The notes: generated by a model not told the origin, from the sequence alone. DNA of 37,831 nucleotides from Actinomycetes bacterium (GCA_025963185.1 JAOPVE010000320.1:1-37831), one strand, 5' to 3'. Positions 6,669 through 15,755 are shown, counted from the first letter of the stretch. Program-made: numbers and translations.

Positions 6669-9008
6669 ATGCTCCGCAGTCTCGCCGCGGGCGAGAACGT
6701 GAACCTGAGCGGATCGAACCTGACCTATGTCGTCATCGTTGCCGCGATCGCCCTGGTGGCGCTCGGGGTAGCGGCGGCTCTGGTCAAGGTCGTGCTCGCC
6801 GAAGGTCAAGGCACACCAAAGATGCAGGAGATCGCCGCGGCAGTTCAAGAGGGCGCGGCGGCATACCTGAACCGGCAATTCAAGACGCTGGGCGTGTTCG
6901 TCGTCCTGGCGGTGCTCCTGTTGTTCCTGCTGCCGGTTCCGGACAACGACATGGGCGTCAAGATCGGCCGCTCGGCCTTCTTCGTGGTCGGCGCGTTCTT
7001 CTCCGCCTTCATCGGCTACGTCGGTATGTGGCTCGCGACCAGGGCAAACGTCCGGGTGGCTGCCGCGGCGAAGGACTCCGGCGGGGCGAAGGCGATGCAG
7101 ATCGCGTTCCGTACCGGTGGCGTGGTCGGCTTCTTCACCGTCGGCCTTGGCCTGCTCGGCGCGGCGGTCGTGGTGCTCGTCTACAAGGGCAACGCGCCGA
7201 CGGTCCTCGAGGGCTTCGGCTTCGGTGCGGCCCTGCTCGCGATGTTCATGCGAGTCGGCGGCGGCATCTTCACCAAGGCGGCGGACGTCGGCGCCGACCT
7301 CGTGGGCAAGGTCGAGCAGAACATCCCCGAGGACGACCCGCGGAACGCCGCGACGATCGCCGACAACGTCGGTGACAACGTCGGCGACTGCGCGGGCATG
7401 GCGGCGGACCTCTTCGAGTCCTACGCCGTGACGCTGGTCGCCGCGCTGATCCTCGGCAAGGTGGCCTTCGGCGAGCAAGGGCTCGTGTTCCCGCTGATCG
7501 TCCCGGCTATCGGTGTGGTCACGGCGATGATCGGCGTGTTCATCACCCGTCTCCGGCCGAACGACAAGAGCGGCATGACCGCGATCAACCGTGCCTTCTT
7601 CGTCTCGGCGCTGATCTCCGCGGTGCTGTGTTCCGCTGCTGCGGTGACGTATCTCCCGGCCAAGTTCAGCGGCCTCACGAGCGTCTCCAAGGACATCGCC
7701 ACCCACAACGGCAACCCGCGCCTGATCGCGATCGCCGCGGTCATCATCGGCATCGTGCTCGCAGCCTCGATCCAGCTGCTCACCGGGTACTTCACCGAGA
7801 CGGGCCGCCGCCCGGTCCAGGACATCGGCAAGACGGCGCTCACCGGCCCGGCCACCGTCGTCCTCGCCGGCATCACGGTCGGCCTCGAGTCGGCCGTCTA
7901 CACCGCGCTGGTGATCGGTGCCGGCGTCTTCGGCGCGTTCCTGCTCGGCGGCGGATCCATCATCATCTCGCTGTTCGCCATCGCGCTCGCAGGCACAGGA
8001 CTCCTGACCACGGTCGGCGTCATCGTCGCCATGGACACGTTCGGCCCGATCTCCGACAACGCGCAGGGCATCGCCGAGATGTCCGGCGACATCGACGCCA
8101 AGGGTGCCCGGGTCCTCACCGACCTGGACGCGGTGGGCAACACCACCAAGGCGATCACCAAGGGCATCGCGATCGCCACCGCGGTACTTGCGGCGACCGC
8201 ACTGTTCGGATCGTTCACCGACGCCGTCAAGACCGCGGCGACGGACGCGGGAGTCAAGCTCGGCACCCTCGCCAACCTGGACTACCAGGGCGTACTCAAC
8301 GTGTCGGACCCGAAGAACCTGGTCGGCCTGATCATCGGCGCCTCGGTCGTGTTCCTGTTCTCCGGTCTGGCGATCAACGCCGTGACCAGGGCCGCGGGCG
8401 CGATCGTGTTCGAGGTCCGGCGCCAGTTCCGGGACATCCCCGGCATCATGGAGGGCACCACGCGGCCCGAGTACGGCAGGGTCGTCGACATCTGCACCAA
8501 GGACTCGCTGCGTGAGCTGGCGACCCCGGGCCTGCTGGCGATCATGGCCCCGATCGCGGTCGGCTTCGGCCTCGGCATCGGCGCCCTCGGCTCCTACCTG
8601 GCGGGTGCCATCGCCACCGGCACGCTCATGGCGGTCTTCCTCGCGAACTCGGGCGGCGCCTGGGACAACGCGAAGAAGATGGTCGAGGACGGTGCGCACG
8701 GCGGCAAGGGATCGCCGGCGCACGAAGCCACGATCATCGGTGACACCGTGGGTGACCCGTTCAAGGACACCGCGGGCCCGGCGATCAACCCGCTGATCAA
8801 GGTGATGAACCTGGTCTCGCTGCTGGTCGCACCGGCGGTCGTCGCACTGTCGATCGGCGCGAGCAAGAACACCGGCCTGCGGATCGCCATCGCGCTCGCC
8901 GCGACTCTGGTGATCGTGGTCGCGGTCGTCATCTCGAAGCGGCGGTCGATCTCGGTCGGCGCGGACGAGGCGGCCGAGGCGGAGAAGGGCCAGAAGGTCA
9001 CGGTCTGA
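6669..9008 (+). CDS. hppA: K+-independent membrane proton-translocating pyrophosphatase
   Basis: An integral membrane pyrophosphatase of 779 residues that couples PPi hydrolysis to proton export. ATG 6669 follows AGGAGG (6659-6664). It has about 16 hydrophobic segments. The substrate loops are clear: DVGADLVGKVE at residues 206-216, followed by DDPRNAATIADNVGDNVGDCAGMAADLFESY, and near the C-terminus GDTVGDPFKDTAGPAINPLIKVMNLVSLL. The sequence GNTTKAITKG has lysine at residue 494, where K+-dependent enzymes have alanine; this marks the K+-independent H+-PPase type. The gene stands alone between its own probable promoter and a strong terminator. It lies two genes after bldG, as in Streptomyces. 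Pyrophosphate removal would help polymer synthesis and energise the membrane. Confidence 0.96.
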   Translation: MLRSLAAGENVNLSGSNLTYVVIVAAIALVALGVAAALVKVVLAEGQGTPKMQEIAAAVQEGAAAYLNRQFKTLGVFVVLAVLLLFLLPVPDNDMGVKIGRSAFFVVGAFFSAFIGYVGMWLATRANVRVAAAAKDSGGAKAMQIAFRTGGVVGFFTVGLGLLGAAVVVLVYKGNAPTVLEGFGFGAALLAMFMRVGGGIFTKAADVGADLVGKVEQNIPEDDPRNAATIADNVGDNVGDCAGMAADLFESYAVTLVAALILGKVAFGEQGLVFPLIVPAIGVVTAMIGVFITRLRPNDKSGMTAINRAFFVSALISAVLCSAAAVTYLPAKFSGLTSVSKDIATHNGNPRLIAIAAVIIGIVLAASIQLLTGYFTETGRRPVQDIGKTALTGPATVVLAGITVGLESAVYTALVIGAGVFGAFLLGGGSIIISLFAIALAGTGLLTTVGVIVAMDTFGPISDNAQGIAEMSGDIDAKGARVLTDLDAVGNTTKAITKGIAIATAVLAATALFGSFTDAVKTAATDAGVKLGTLANLDYQGVLNVSDPKNLVGLIIGASVVFLFSGLAINAVTRAAGAIVFEVRRQFRDIPGIMEGTTRPEYGRVVDICTKDSLRELATPGLLAIMAPIAVGFGLGIGALGSYLAGAIATGTLMAVFLANSGGAWDNAKKMVEDGAHGGKGSPAHEATIIGDTVGDPFKDTAGPAINPLIKVMNLVSLLVAPAVVALSIGASKNTGLRIAIALAATLVIVVAVVISKRRSISVGADEAAEAEKGQKVTV

Positions 9009-9026
9009 GCCGTCAGCCCGAACGCC

Positions 9027-9072
9027 CGGTGGGGCCGGGGTCGCCACGGCGGCCTCGGCCCCACCGCTTTGT
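9027..9072 (+). terminator. intrinsic terminator after hppA
   Basis: A long GC-rich hairpin: CGGTGGGGCCG from 9027 pairs with CGGCCCCACCG ending at 9066. The stem extends inward with one mismatch (GGGG/CCTC), and CTTTGT follows. It begins 18 bases after the hppA stop. Confidence 0.8.
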
Positions 9073-9200
9073 ACCCGATGCCCGTTATGTGATCACTTGT
9101 GATGCCGGTGACCACTGAGTACGGCCCTGCCCGTGTCCCACGCCGGCTACAGGTCGTTAGACCTCCTGTCGATCCACCGGTGCTGGAGGGCGGAGTGGGA

Positions 9201-9749
9201 ATGTCTGGGCTGACACGGTCGGCCGCGTGCCGGGTGACGGCCGCGGTGACGGTGCTCGCGGCGATAGGTGCCTGTAGCAGCGGCAATACCGCGGTGGCGC
9301 CCCGCGCCTGGGCGAAGTCGGTGTGTGCCGCGGTACGGCCGTGGTCCGCGGAGATCAAAAAGCTGCAGAGCCAAGCGCGCAAGAAGATCTCCACGAGGAC
9401 CGACGTCGAGCGCTCCAAGGGCGAGCTGATCACCCTGTTCGCGGGCATGCAGATGGCGACCGAAGGCGCGCTCAAGCAGGTCAAGGACGCCGGAGTACCC
9501 CAGGTCACGGGCGGCCGCCGGATCGCGGACCAGTTCGTCCATGCCCTCGCCGCCGCGCGGGACAGCTTCGGGACCGGCATGTCGGCGGTCCAGCGGCTGC
9601 CCACGGCCGACCAGGCCGCGTTCTACGACGGGGTGGTCGCGGCCGGCGACGAGATGAGCAAGGAGAACAACGACGCCGGGCGGACCTTCACCAAGGTCGC
9701 CTCGCCCGAGCTCGACCGCGCGTTCAACGAGGTCCCCGAGTGCAAGTAG
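9201..9749 (+). CDS. secreted lipoprotein, unknown function
   Basis: A 182-residue protein from ATG 9201, with GGAG at 9192-9195 as ribosome-binding site. An in-frame start at 9099 would put 34 residues before the signal peptide and is rejected. The N-terminus has arginines, a hydrophobic core (VTAAVTVLAAIGAC) and a lipobox IGAC, so cysteine about 24 would be lipidated. The mature part is alpha-helical and polar, with cysteines about 20 residues after the lipobox and second from the end (ECK), possibly a disulphide. Comparable small secreted proteins lie between hppA and topA in other actinobacteria, from memory. I see no enzymatic motif. Confidence 0.8.
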   Translation: MSGLTRSAACRVTAAVTVLAAIGACSSGNTAVAPRAWAKSVCAAVRPWSAEIKKLQSQARKKISTRTDVERSKGELITLFAGMQMATEGALKQVKDAGVPQVTGGRRIADQFVHALAAARDSFGTGMSAVQRLPTADQAAFYDGVVAAGDEMSKENNDAGRTFTKVASPELDRAFNEVPECK

Positions 9750-9772
9750 CGCCGCCCGGCCCCGGGGCGCCA

Positions 9773-9848
9773 CGCCCCTCCCCGAAGCGCGGTAATCGCA
9801 GCCGGTCCGGACCGGCCACAGTTACCGCACTTCGCAGGGGTGGGGGCG
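9773..9848. repeat. 76-bp imperfect palindrome with nested perfect 14-bp palindrome
   Basis: Outer arms 9773-9795 and 9822-9848 are complementary with small bulges: CGCCCC, CCCC, GAAG and GCGGTAA on the left are matched on the right by TTACCGC, CTTC, GGGG and GGGGCG. The centre CCGGTCCGGACCGG (9802-9815) is perfectly self-complementary. It lies between the lipoprotein stop and the next gene. It could terminate lipoprotein transcription, but no T-run follows. Confidence 0.7.
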
Positions 9849-9889
9849 GAGGTGGTGCGCGGGAGGTGCCTCGGCGGGCGGGTGGCGAG

Positions 9890-9902
9890 TACCGTCCCCG
9901 CC
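9890..9902 (+). promoter_or_regulatory. TANNNT -10 box for leaderless gene at 9903
   Basis: TACCGT (9890-9895) is followed by seven bases and GTG 9903, and there is no Shine-Dalgarno in between. This is the geometry of leaderless actinobacterial transcripts. Confidence 0.5.
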
Positions 9903-10490
9903 GTGCAGCTGTCGTTCTTCGGCGCCGGTGAGCGCCCCGCCGAGGTCATGGACCTCGCGGGGCTCCTGTGCGGCCCGGGGCAGATCGTGCGGTCCGGCGT
10001 GGGCGCGCGGCTCGGCGTCGTGCTCGGGGTCCCGGCGGACCGGCCGTCGTGGCGCGCGGATGCGATCCTCGCCACGTTCTCCGACTGCGGCCTCGGCGGT
10101 GAGCGAGTGGCGACCGTGGACGACCTCGCCGCGGTCCGCACCGAGTTTCGCCCGGAGCTCGCCGGGCTGGCCGCCGAATGGATCCGCGGGGCGATGAAGG
10201 TCCCTCCTAGGGGGTTCGCTCTGAGCGGATCCCAACTTCGGCTGTGGGCGATGGCGGCCGGTCATCGGGACGATTACGGCTACCTGCTGACGCTCGGTGA
10301 GTCCGACGAGACCGGCTGGACCGCCATCGGAGCGGCCCTGTCGGCGGCCGGGCTCACCGCGGCGCTGATGGGTCCCCGCGCTGGTGGGCCCGCATATCGG
10401 ATCACCAGCCGACGGCGCCTGGCCCGGCTCGCCGAGCTGGCTGGCGATCCACCTCCCGGCGCTACGGAAAGTGACTGGCCCTGTGGATAA
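9903..10490 (+). CDS. conserved hypothetical protein upstream of topA
   Basis: A 195-residue soluble protein. I choose GTG 9903 because the protein then begins with QLSFFGAGE, reminiscent of actinobacterial homologues in this position, and because a -10-like box sits seven bases upstream. The frame is open upstream to 9840, but those residues look non-coding. The sequence is mixed alpha/beta with no cofactor motif I recognise. Its C-terminal third (GWTAIGAALSAAGLTAALMGPRAGGPAYRI, then RRRLARLAELAG) looks helical. A gene of unknown function at this place next to topA is common in actinobacteria. The TAA stop lies inside a hairpin (10480-10523). Confidence 0.75.
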   Translation: MQLSFFGAGERPAEVMDLAGLLCGPGQIVRSGVGARLGVVLGVPADRPSWRADAILATFSDCGLGGERVATVDDLAAVRTEFRPELAGLAAEWIRGAMKVPPRGFALSGSQLRLWAMAAGHRDDYGYLLTLGESDETGWTAIGAALSAAGLTAALMGPRAGGPAYRITSRRRLARLAELAGDPPPGATESDWPCG

Positions 10491-10523
10491 CTTCGGGGGG
10501 CCAAACCCCCTGGTTTCCACAGG
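10480..10523. terminator. nested hairpin over the stop codon; contains DnaA-box-like sequence
   Basis: CCTGTGGA (10480-10487) pairs perfectly with TCCACAGG (10516-10523). Inside it GGGGG pairs with CCCCC around a CCAAA loop. The left arm includes TGTGGATAA (10482-10490), the complement of the DnaA box TTATCCACA. A termination role between the hypothetical gene and topA is the simplest reading, though no T-run follows. Confidence 0.5.
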
Positions 10524-10565
10524 CTGGCGGGGCGGGCACCGAATCACGTTGTCGGCGCGTTACGT

Positions 10566-10594
10566 TTGACAACGCTCGCCGCGCGGACCAACCT
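10566..10594 (+). promoter_or_regulatory. possible topA promoter
   Basis: TTGACA (10566-10571), 17 bases, then CAACCT (10589-10594). The -35 is perfect and the -10 weak. The start would be near 10601, giving a leader of about 38 bases. Confidence 0.45.
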
Positions 10595-10638
10595 GCGCCG
10601 AACGCTTCCGATCTCCGCCTGACTCGACTTGGAGTCCC

Positions 10639-13530
10639 GTGTCTCCGACCTCCGAGACCACGACCGCACCCGCCCGCCGCTCCCGGTCAGCGGGTGCGGG
10701 CCGTAGCGATGGCGTGCGCCTGGTCATCGTCGAGTCCCCTGCCAAGGCCAAGACGATCGCGGGCTATCTCGGCCCCGGCTACATCGTCGAGGCCAGCATC
10801 GGCCACATCCGCGACCTGCCGCGCAACGCTGCCGACGTCCCCGCCAAGTACAAGGGCGAGGCGTGGGCGAGGCTCGGCGTCGATGTCGACAACGGGTTCA
10901 CCCCGCTGTATGTCATCAGCCCCGACCGCAGGGCACAGGTCACCAAACTCAAGGACCTGATCAAGGGCGCCAGCGAGCTCTATCTCGCCACAGATGAGGA
11001 CCGTGAGGGCGAAGCGATTGCCTGGCACCTCATCGAGACCCTGAAGCCGACGATCCCGGTCCGGCGGATGGTGTTCCACGAGATCACCCGCGCGGCGATC
11101 GAGCAGGCCGTGAACAACCCGCGCGACCTCGACCAGGCGCTCGTCGACGCGCAGGAGACCCGCCGCATCCTCGACCGGCTGTACGGGTACGAGGTGTCGC
11201 CGGTCCTGTGGAAGAAGGTCATGCCGAAGCTCTCGGCGGGCCGGGTGCAGTCCGTCGCCACACGGATCGTCGTGGAGCGCGAGCGTGCCCGCATGCGGTT
11301 CCGCACCGGCGAGTACTGGGACATCGAGGGCACCTTCGCGGTTGCCGGGACCAAGGACGACCTCGGCCCGAAGACGTTCACCGCGACCCTCGTGGCCGTC
11401 GACGGCGACCGGGTCGCCACGGGTAAGGACTTCGATCCGGCGACCGGGCGGCCCCGGCCCGAGGTCGTGCACCTCGACGAGTCCGGCGCGCGCGGCCTCG
11501 CGGCCCGCCTCGAAGGGGTCCCGTTCAAGGTCAGCCGGGTCGAGGAGAAGCCGTACCGGCGCAAGCCGTACCCGCCGTTCATGACCTCGACGCTGCAGCA
11601 GGAGGGCTCCCGCAAGCTGCGTTTCTCCAGCCAGCAGACCATGCGCGTGGCTCAGCGGCTGTACGAGAACGGCTACATCACCTACATGCGTACCGACTCG
11701 ACGAACCTGTCGGAGACGGCGATCACGGCGGCCCGCCAGCAGGTCCGCGACCTCTACGGCGACCGGTTCGTGCCCGCCGAGCCCCGCCGGTACGCCCGCA
11801 AGGTCAAGAACGCGCAGGAGGCGCACGAGGCGATCCGGCCCTCGGGCGACCAGTTCCGCACCCCGGGCGAGCTGGCGAAACAGCTGTCGAACGACGAGTT
11901 CAAGCTGTATGAGCTGATCTGGAAGCGCACGGTCGCGTCCCAGATGACCGACGCGGTAGGCCAGAGCATCTCGGTCCGGATCACCGGTACGTCCAGCACG
12001 AACGAGGTCGCCGACTTCGGGGCCAGCGGCAAGACCATCACCGAGCCCGGGTTCCTGCGGGCCTACGTCGAGGGCCGCGACGAAGACACTGGCGAGGCGG
12101 GCGAGAGCGACGATGCCGAACGCCGGCTGCCGCAGCTCGCGAAGGACGATCCGCTGACCGCCGAGGCGCTCGAGGCAGCCGGGCACACCACCCAGCCGCC
12201 CGCCCGCTACACCGAGGCGAGCCTGGTCAAGGCCCTGGAAGACCTCGGGATCGGCCGCCCGTCGACGTACGCGTCGATCATGCAGACGATCCAGGACCGC
12301 GGGTATGTGTGGAAGAAGGGCACCGCGCTGGTGCCGTCCTTCGTGGCGTTCGCCGTGGTCCAGCTGCTCGAACTGCACTTCGCCAGGCTGGTCGACTACA
12401 GCTTCACGGCCAGTGTCGAGGCCGATCTCGACCACATCGCCGGGGGCGAACGGCACGGGGTGGACTGGCTGACCAGGTTCTACTTCGGCGGTGCCGCCGA
12501 GGCCGCGACCGCGATCAAGGCCAGCGTGGCGTCCGAGGGCGGGCTGAAGAAGCTCGTCGCCGAGAACCTGGGCGAGATCGACGCGCGGGGCATCAACTCG
12601 ATCCCGCTGTTCACCGAGAACGGGCGCGATGTCGTCGTCCGCGTCGGGCGGTACGGGCCGTACATCCAGCGGCTCGCCGGTCCGGACGATCCCGACGGCG
12701 AGCGCGCGAGCGTCCCGGAGGACCTGCCGCCCGACGAGCTCACCCCCGAGAAGGTCGAGGAACTGCTGTCGGCGCCCTCGGGCGAGCGGGACCTCGGCGT
12801 GCACCCCGAGACGAACGAGCCGGTCACCGCACGAGGCGGCCGGTTCGGGCCCTACGTGCAGTCCGGCGAGTCGACGGCCAGCCTGTTCAAGTCGATGGAA
12901 CTGGACACCGTCACGCTCGACGACGCGGTCAAGCTCCTGACGCTGCCCCGGACGCTGGGCGCTGCCGTGGACGGCGAGCCGATCACCGCGCAGAACGGCC
13001 GGTATGGCCCGTACGTCAAGAAGGGCACCGACTCGCGGTCGCTGGAGACGGAAGACCAGCTGTTCACGGTCACGCTCGACGAGGCGCTCGCGCTGCTGGC
13101 CCAGCCGAAGGCGCGGGGCCGTCGTGCGGCCGCCGCTCCGCCGCTGAAGGAGCTGGGCAACGACTCGGTGAGCGGGAAGCCGATGGTGGTCAAGGACGGC
13201 AGGTTCGGTCCGTACGTCACCGACGGCGAGACCAACGCGAGCCTGCGCAAGGACGACGAGCTCGAGAGCCTGACCGACGAGCGCGCGTCCGAGCTGCTCG
13301 CGGATCGCCGGGCCCGGGGTCCGGTCGCCAAGAAGACGGTCCGCAAGGCGGCGAAGAAGGCACCCGCCAAGAAGGCGGCCACGAAGACCACGGCGACGAA
13401 GGCCACGGCGACCAAGACCGCGGCGAAGAAGACGACCGCGGCGAAGAAGACGGCGAAGGCCGCGGTCAAGAAGGCTCCGGCGAAGAAGGCGGCTCCGGCG
13501 AAGGCGGCCGCGCAGGCGTCCGAGGACTGA
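10639..13530 (+). CDS. topA: DNA topoisomerase I (type IA)
   Basis: A 963-residue type IA topoisomerase that relaxes negative supercoils. GTG 10639 follows TTGGAG. The TOPRIM domain begins VRLVIVESPAKAKTIAGYL (about residues 26-44), with the acidic DREGEA motif (about 120). The catalytic tyrosine is Tyr349 in GYITYMRTDS. Conserved core blocks include AHEAIRPS and IGRPSTYASIM. The C-terminus has four copies of the Topo C-terminal repeat, each with G-R-[FY]-G-P-Y-[VI], and no zinc fingers, as in Mycobacterium and Streptomyces. It ends in a lysine/alanine tail of about 60 residues (KKAPAKKAA-type repeats from about 900), which in actinobacterial TopA binds DNA and raises processivity. Confidence 0.97.
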   Translation: MSPTSETTTAPARRSRSAGAGRSDGVRLVIVESPAKAKTIAGYLGPGYIVEASIGHIRDLPRNAADVPAKYKGEAWARLGVDVDNGFTPLYVISPDRRAQVTKLKDLIKGASELYLATDEDREGEAIAWHLIETLKPTIPVRRMVFHEITRAAIEQAVNNPRDLDQALVDAQETRRILDRLYGYEVSPVLWKKVMPKLSAGRVQSVATRIVVERERARMRFRTGEYWDIEGTFAVAGTKDDLGPKTFTATLVAVDGDRVATGKDFDPATGRPRPEVVHLDESGARGLAARLEGVPFKVSRVEEKPYRRKPYPPFMTSTLQQEGSRKLRFSSQQTMRVAQRLYENGYITYMRTDSTNLSETAITAARQQVRDLYGDRFVPAEPRRYARKVKNAQEAHEAIRPSGDQFRTPGELAKQLSNDEFKLYELIWKRTVASQMTDAVGQSISVRITGTSSTNEVADFGASGKTITEPGFLRAYVEGRDEDTGEAGESDDAERRLPQLAKDDPLTAEALEAAGHTTQPPARYTEASLVKALEDLGIGRPSTYASIMQTIQDRGYVWKKGTALVPSFVAFAVVQLLELHFARLVDYSFTASVEADLDHIAGGERHGVDWLTRFYFGGAAEAATAIKASVASEGGLKKLVAENLGEIDARGINSIPLFTENGRDVVVRVGRYGPYIQRLAGPDDPDGERASVPEDLPPDELTPEKVEELLSAPSGERDLGVHPETNEPVTARGGRFGPYVQSGESTASLFKSMELDTVTLDDAVKLLTLPRTLGAAVDGEPITAQNGRYGPYVKKGTDSRSLETEDQLFTVTLDEALALLAQPKARGRRAAAAPPLKELGNDSVSGKPMVVKDGRFGPYVTDGETNASLRKDDELESLTDERASELLADRRARGPVAKKTVRKAAKKAPAKKAATKTTATKATATKTAAKKTTAAKKTAKAAVKKAPAKKAAPAKAAAQASED

Positions 13531-13538
13531 TCTTCCTG

Positions 13539-13561
13539 CCCGGGCGCCGCGCGTGCCCGGG
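13539..13561. terminator. hairpin between convergent topA and EEP gene
   Basis: A perfect seven-base stem CCCGGGC (13539-13545) / GCCCGGG (13555-13561) lies in the 34-bp gap between two convergent genes. It could end transcription from both sides; no T-run is present. Confidence 0.5.
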
Positions 13562-13564
13562 TGG

Positions 13565-15580
13565 TCAGTTGTCGGGCGCGGGCCGCAGGGCTTCCAGGTC
13601 GTGGTAGGCCAGCGTGACGGCGACCGGCCGGTGGTTCGACATCCGCACCCTCGGCGCGGCGATGTCGGAGGCCGCGAGGTCCGGGGTCGTGAGCACGTGG
13701 TCCAGCTCGTCGCGGGGCTGGGCCGACGGGTAGGTCGCCAGCGGACGGGCCGCCGCGAGCCCGTCGATCAGCCCGCCCGCGATCAGCCCGGCGAACTCCG
13801 GAGTTGACGGTGACAGGCCAAGCTCGCCGCCGATCACGACCGGGCGGCCCGGCTGGGCGAGTTCCCGCGCGATCCGGCCCAGCTCGCGAGCCTGCTCGGT
13901 GGGCCGCCGGCCGCCCGCGGGCTGGAGGTGCGTGCCGATGACGCCGAGCTCCCGGCCTCCGACGTCGAGGACCACGGCGAGCGCCTGCGCGCCGATCGCC
14001 GCCCCGGCGCGGGGAAGCGGGTGGCTGCGGACCGACACCACGGGCAGCCGGGTGAGGATCGCATCGCCCCACACCGGATCCGCGGCGGGGGCGAACACCG
14101 CGCGCATGCCCAGCCGATGTGCGATCAGTACCAGATCGTCGTGACCGCCGCCGACGAACCAGCCCCGGTCGACCTCGCTGAGCAGCACGACGTCGGCCCG
14201 CAGGCCGCGGATCGCGGCGGCGACCCCGTCCGGATCGAACCGCCCCGCCGGGCCGAACCCCATCCCGATGTCGTAGCTCACCACGCGCACCGGGAACCCG
14301 CCCGGGCGAGCTTTGGGCACCGTGGCGGATCCGGTGACAATCTGCGCCCCGGCGACGACGGCGACGAGCGCGACCGCGCCTACCGCGAGACCCCAGGCCA
14401 GCCGCGGGGATCCGGGCGGCGCGCCCCACCGCAGGGCCTTGGGCCCCGCCGCGATCGCCGCCCACGCCAGGCCCGCGGCGGTCACCAGCAGGACGGCAGC
14501 CGCCGGGTACGGCATCGGGATCCCGTAGCCGGCGTAGTAGGCGAACAGCAGCGCGCCGAGCAGTACGGCCCCGGCCGCGGCCGCGATCCCGCGCCGGAGG
14601 GGCAGGTCACGGGCGGTCGCGGTGGCGGCGCGGGCGTCGGATCCGGCCCCGATCCAGCCGAGCACTGCCCCGAGCGCGAGTGCCCCGGCGGCCTGGCAGC
14701 CCGTGGTCCAGGACGGGGCCAGGCCGGCGACTCCGCCGATCCGGTACTGGATGAGCACGGATCCGGCGACGGCTGCGACGAGTGCCGCCCCGGGTAACGC
14801 GGGGTGCCTGGTCAGGCGGGGGACGGCCGCGAGTGCGGCGGCGAGGAGGGATCCGGCGACGACGATCCAGGTGCCGTAGCCCGGCGGCAGGCCGGCGGCG
14901 GCTTCGGCTCGGGAGGTGGATCCGGTGACGACCCCGACCAGTAACACGGCAGGCCCGGCGACCAGCCATAACGTGCCGCGCGCGCCCCGCCTGGCCCCAC
15001 CCTGCTCGGACGGCGACCAGCTCGCCGCCGCGGCAACGCAGCCGACGAAGACGCAGCCGAGCGTGGCCTGGGCGAGTGTGGGCAGGGATCCGGTGCGCCA
15101 GACCAGGTCGAGCGTGCCGAGGCCCGCGTGCAGCGCGACGGCGAGACCGAGCCCGGCCGTGATCCCAACCGCGGCCGACCGTCCCGACCGGACGGTCATC
15201 GCCGCGCACACCAGCCACACCAGCCCGCCCAGTAACGCCACACACAGCTGGTAGAGCTGGCGGTGGCCGCCTTCGCTCGCTCCGGTCGCCGCCACGGTCG
15301 CGAGGGTCATCGTGAGCGCCCCGCCGACGGCGAGCCGCCCGGTGCCCACCACCCACGCCAGCGGGATCGCCAGGAGGGCCGCGACGAACCACCCGATCGC
15401 GAAGAATCCCAGGTCACGGGGGCTCGCGCCGCCGTCCCCATAGATGGTCACGACCGATGGCAGCCACGCCCGCAGGACGCCGATCAGCAGTACCACGCCG
15501 AGGACGACGCCGGTGACCTCGGCCGCCGCGGTGCTGGGGGCCGGGGTGAGCGGCCGCGTCGTGGCCACGCGCGTAGTCAT
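13565..15580 (-). CDS. multi-helix membrane protein with degenerate endonuclease/exonuclease/phosphatase (EEP) domain
   Basis: A 671-residue protein from ATG 15580, preceded by GGGAGG. Residues about 20-415 contain roughly ten to twelve transmembrane helices; the C-terminal part (about 430-660) is an EEP-type domain. The fold landmarks are all there: VVSYDIGMGFG (431-441), LLSEVDRGW (E469), DAILTRLPV, GTHLQP (H551), IGGELGLSP (583-591), DELDHVL and SNHRPVAV (648-655). Four usual active-site positions differ from the family: YNI is YDI (D437), GDLN is GELG (E586, G588), and SDH is SNH (N649). The glutamate and both catalytic-type histidines remain. Membrane-anchored EEP proteins of this layout are common next to topA/tmk in actinobacteria, from memory. 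Whether this one is active is uncertain. Confidence 0.8.
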   Translation of the reverse strand: MTTRVATTRPLTPAPSTAAAEVTGVVLGVVLLIGVLRAWLPSVVTIYGDGGASPRDLGFFAIGWFVAALLAIPLAWVVGTGRLAVGGALTMTLATVAATGASEGGHRQLYQLCVALLGGLVWLVCAAMTVRSGRSAAVGITAGLGLAVALHAGLGTLDLVWRTGSLPTLAQATLGCVFVGCVAAAASWSPSEQGGARRGARGTLWLVAGPAVLLVGVVTGSTSRAEAAAGLPPGYGTWIVVAGSLLAAALAAVPRLTRHPALPGAALVAAVAGSVLIQYRIGGVAGLAPSWTTGCQAAGALALGAVLGWIGAGSDARAATATARDLPLRRGIAAAAGAVLLGALLFAYYAGYGIPMPYPAAAVLLVTAAGLAWAAIAAGPKALRWGAPPGSPRLAWGLAVGAVALVAVVAGAQIVTGSATVPKARPGGFPVRVVSYDIGMGFGPAGRFDPDGVAAAIRGLRADVVLLSEVDRGWFVGGGHDDLVLIAHRLGMRAVFAPAADPVWGDAILTRLPVVSVRSHPLPRAGAAIGAQALAVVLDVGGRELGVIGTHLQPAGGRRPTEQARELGRIARELAQPGRPVVIGGELGLSPSTPEFAGLIAGGLIDGLAAARPLATYPSAQPRDELDHVLTTPDLAASDIAAPRVRMSNHRPVAVTLAYHDLEALRPAPDN

Positions 15581-15755
15581 CGCCCTCCCGCCTGTCGTCC
15601 GCTCGGCAACGATAGGCGGCCGGTCCAGCCTGGCCCGCGCGGGTCACTGTCCACAGGGCCGTGCTGGCTTTCAGCGCCGCGGCCCGGTCCGCCGCTAGGG
15701 TTTACGAGGGATCTTCGGCCGGGCAGAGGCGGTCGGCTGGGGTCCCGGCAGGCCC

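Noticed and set aside
6558-9047. 829-codon minus-strand open frame
   Set aside because: It is the antisense shadow of hppA: R/D/H-rich without any domain, an effect of high GC content.
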